NCBI GenBank assembly: GCA_035250245.1
Contig: DATFFH010000061.1
Span: forward strand, 1-43,750
Source: Luteimonas_C sp035250245
GTDB lineage: Bacteria; Pseudomonadota; Gammaproteobacteria; Xanthomonadales; Xanthomonadaceae
Direction of reading: 5' to 3'
DNA: 43,750 nucleotides
Part shown: piece after piece, positions 42,606 to 43,750 of the stretch
Numbering within the stretch: the stretch's first letter is position 1
How the letters are laid out: each line of letters begins with the position of its first letter
The notes under the pieces: generated by a model
Told to the model about the DNA's origin: nothing
Seen by the model: only the letters and a program-made list of their open reading frames with translations
Database searches by the model: none
Made by a program: the position numbers and the translations under genes

Positions 42606-43400
42606 TCAGCGCAGGGCTTTTTCGGGGATGTCGAGTTCGACCGACAGCGCCAGATGGTCAGAGAATGCCGCCGGAAACGCCTTCGCGGCGGTCATGCGCA
42701 CCTGGTCGGTGACCAGGATGTGGTCGATCGCCCGCTGCGGCCGCCAACTCGGGAAAGTCGGCACGCAGAACGCCGGCGGCTGCAGGCGGGTGTGGCGGTA
42801 CAGGGTCTGCATCTCCGGCCGATCGGGGACGCAATTGAAATCGCCCATCAGCACGGCGTGTTCGTGGTCGGACAGCAGTTCGGCGATGTAGGCCAGTTGC
42901 GCGCGCCGCGATTGCGCGCCCAATGACAGATGCGCCACCGCCACGGTCAGGCCGCCGTCGCCGTCGCCGAAGCGCGCGATCAGCACGCCGCGTCCGGAGA
43001 TGCGGCCAGGCAGCGGATGGTCGCTCACTTCCACCGGCTCCAGCTTGCTCAACAAGCCGTTCGCGCTGGAAGCGAGGTTGCCGACCTTGCGGTTGGGCTG
43101 ATGGCTCCAATAATCGAAGCCGCCGCGTTCGGCCAAATAATGCGTTTGATTGGTGAAACCGGAACGCCAGCTGCCCGGATCGCTTTCCTGCAGGCCGACG
43201 ATGTCGTGTCCCGCGGCCAGCTCGGCGATGGCGTCCAGCGACGCGCGCTTGTTGCCGGCCGGCAGTACGTGCGACCAGCTGCGCGTGGCGTAGTCGGTGT
43301 AGCGCCGGGTGCTGGCCCCGGCCTGGATGTTGGCGCTGAGCAGTTTCAGCCGCCGCGATGCACTCGCGGCGGCGTGGGCTTCGGCCGGTGTCGATGTCAT
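42606..43400 (-). CDS. Endonuclease/exonuclease/phosphatase family protein
   Basis: A 263-residue metal-dependent phosphoesterase of the EEP fold. Motifs in order: LKLLSANIQAG (residues about 20-30), the metal-binding Glu in IVGLQESD, VAHLSLGAQSRRAQL, HAVLMGDFNCVPD with the Asp/Asn pair, AIDHILV and the final FSDHLALSVEL His. All catalytic positions are present. ATG 43400 was chosen; a GTG/ATG 23 codons earlier gives a Pro-rich extension without homology. No signal peptide is seen, so it is probably cytoplasmic. Substrate (nucleic acid, phospholipid or inositol phosphate) is unknown. It starts 40 bases after the DsbA-like gene. Confidence 0.92.
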   Translation of the reverse strand: MTSTPAEAHAAASASRRLKLLSANIQAGASTRRYTDYATRSWSHVLPAGNKRASLDAIAELAAGHDIVGLQESDPGSWRSGFTNQTHYLAERGGFDYWSHQPNRKVGNLASSANGLLSKLEPVEVSDHPLPGRISGRGVLIARFGDGDGGLTVAVAHLSLGAQSRRAQLAYIAELLSDHEHAVLMGDFNCVPDRPEMQTLYRHTRLQPPAFCVPTFPSWRPQRAIDHILVTDQVRMTAAKAFPAAFSDHLALSVELDIPEKALR

Positions 43401-43440
43401 GCCCGGCCGTCCCGGTTCCGCATCATGCGTGCGATACAGA

Positions 43441-43750
43441 TCAGGGCGTGGCCGGTGCGGCGGCGGCACCCGACGCCTGGGTGCGCTCGAACGCGATCAG
43501 CGCATCGGCGACGCGCAGGCGATCCTCGGCGCTGCGGCCGAGCACGCGGTACTTGCCGTTGACGAAGATCGTCGGCGTGCTCGGGGTCGCACCGATCGAC
43601 TGCGCGGCGAAATACTGCTTGGCCTTGTTGAACTTGCCGGTGACGGCGAAGCTCTTCATGTTGCCGGCGAAGGCCTTGGCGTCGACGCCGAACTGCGAAT
43701 AGAAGGCCGCGATCTCGGCGTCGCTGTCTTCGCCGCGCTCGCCCTTGAGC
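43441..43750 (-). CDS. DsbA-like thiol:disulfide interchange protein (5' part outside window)
   Basis: The frame runs in from the right edge and gives 102 codons before TGA at 43443-43441. The visible end has a helical segment (DAEIAAFYSQFGVDAKAFAG), then GATPSTPTIFVNGKYRVLG, the cis-Pro loop and beta strand typical of DsbA C-termini, and a final helix (AEDRLRVADALIAFER). The CxxC site lies outside the window, so activity cannot be judged. The Ala/Pro-rich last ten residues are variable. DsbA oxidises cysteines of exported proteins in the periplasm. It is followed by the phosphatase-family gene on the same strand. Confidence 0.88.
   Translation of the reverse strand, partial: LKGERGEDSDAEIAAFYSQFGVDAKAFAGNMKSFAVTGKFNKAKQYFAAQSIGATPSTPTIFVNGKYRVLGRSAEDRLRVADALIAFERTQASGAAAAPATP

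Overview
The window is GC-rich chromosomal DNA, apart from one AT-rich patch. It most resembles a Lysobacter-like member of the Xanthomonadaceae (Lysobacteraceae). The pointers are a VirD4 gene beside an effector with a XVIPCD-type C-terminus (the hallmark of the Xanthomonas/Lysobacter bacteria-killing type IV secretion system), a xanthomonad-style N-acetylglucosamine (GlcNAc) locus with a TonB-dependent receptor, and many intergenic palindromic repeats. The genus is an inference from gene content; no rRNA or other phylogenetic marker search was possible.

Layout. (1) 1-7.3 kb: an aa3-type cytochrome c oxidase cluster. It holds the tail of a probable subunit II, ctaD, a 42-residue small assembly ORF, ctaG/cox11, coxIII, an opposing DUF2909 gene, SURF1, a Sco-like CxxxC protein, heme A synthase and heme O synthase. 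It ends at a bidirectional terminator shared with a convergent S9 peptidase. (2) 9.3-15.2 kb: a rearranged macromolecular-synthesis region, rpsU-yqeY-yihY-(opposed secreted protein)-dnaG, loosened by repeats, with no rpoD. (3) 15.3-21.1 kb: tsaD, folB, folK, a DUF6159 membrane protein, a pteridine reductase, a MidA-type methyltransferase and a VanZ-like protein. (4) 21.2-33.7 kb: a near-complete chitin-derived GlcNAc pathway. Hexosaminidase and TonB receptor act outside the cytoplasm; NagP imports; a glucokinase-type NagK makes GlcNAc-6-P; NagA deacetylates; a SIS-type NagB-II deaminates to fructose-6-P. A LacI-type regulator and NagX belong to the same locus. Three LacI-type palindromes lie in the divergent control region. 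(5) 33.7-38.1 kb, all on the minus strand: virD4, two paralogous small secreted proteins (candidate immunity proteins), a peptidoglycan-targeting effector and a small acidic protein. (6) 38.4-43.75 kb: cca, a Slt-type lytic transglycosylase, a TauE/SafE permease, an endonuclease/exonuclease/phosphatase-family protein and the end of a DsbA-like gene.

The most interesting region is 34.7-36.4 kb. GC falls from about 62-67% to about 35-50% exactly after the virD4 stop. It stays low through both candidate immunity genes and the M23-like half of the effector, then climbs back as the gene enters its peptidoglycan-binding and secretion-signal half. This looks like a cassette in which a new toxin warhead and its immunity genes were joined to a resident secretion tail.

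A second theme is repeats. At least five palindrome subfamilies share a 5' GTAG tetranucleotide, as REP elements do, and most occur as inverted pairs (REPINs). Four genes (tsaD, folK, yihY and the vanZ-like gene) take their TAG stop codon from that GTAG. A 17-copy GCAACA microsatellite sits directly before the nagX start, where a ribosome binding site would be expected.
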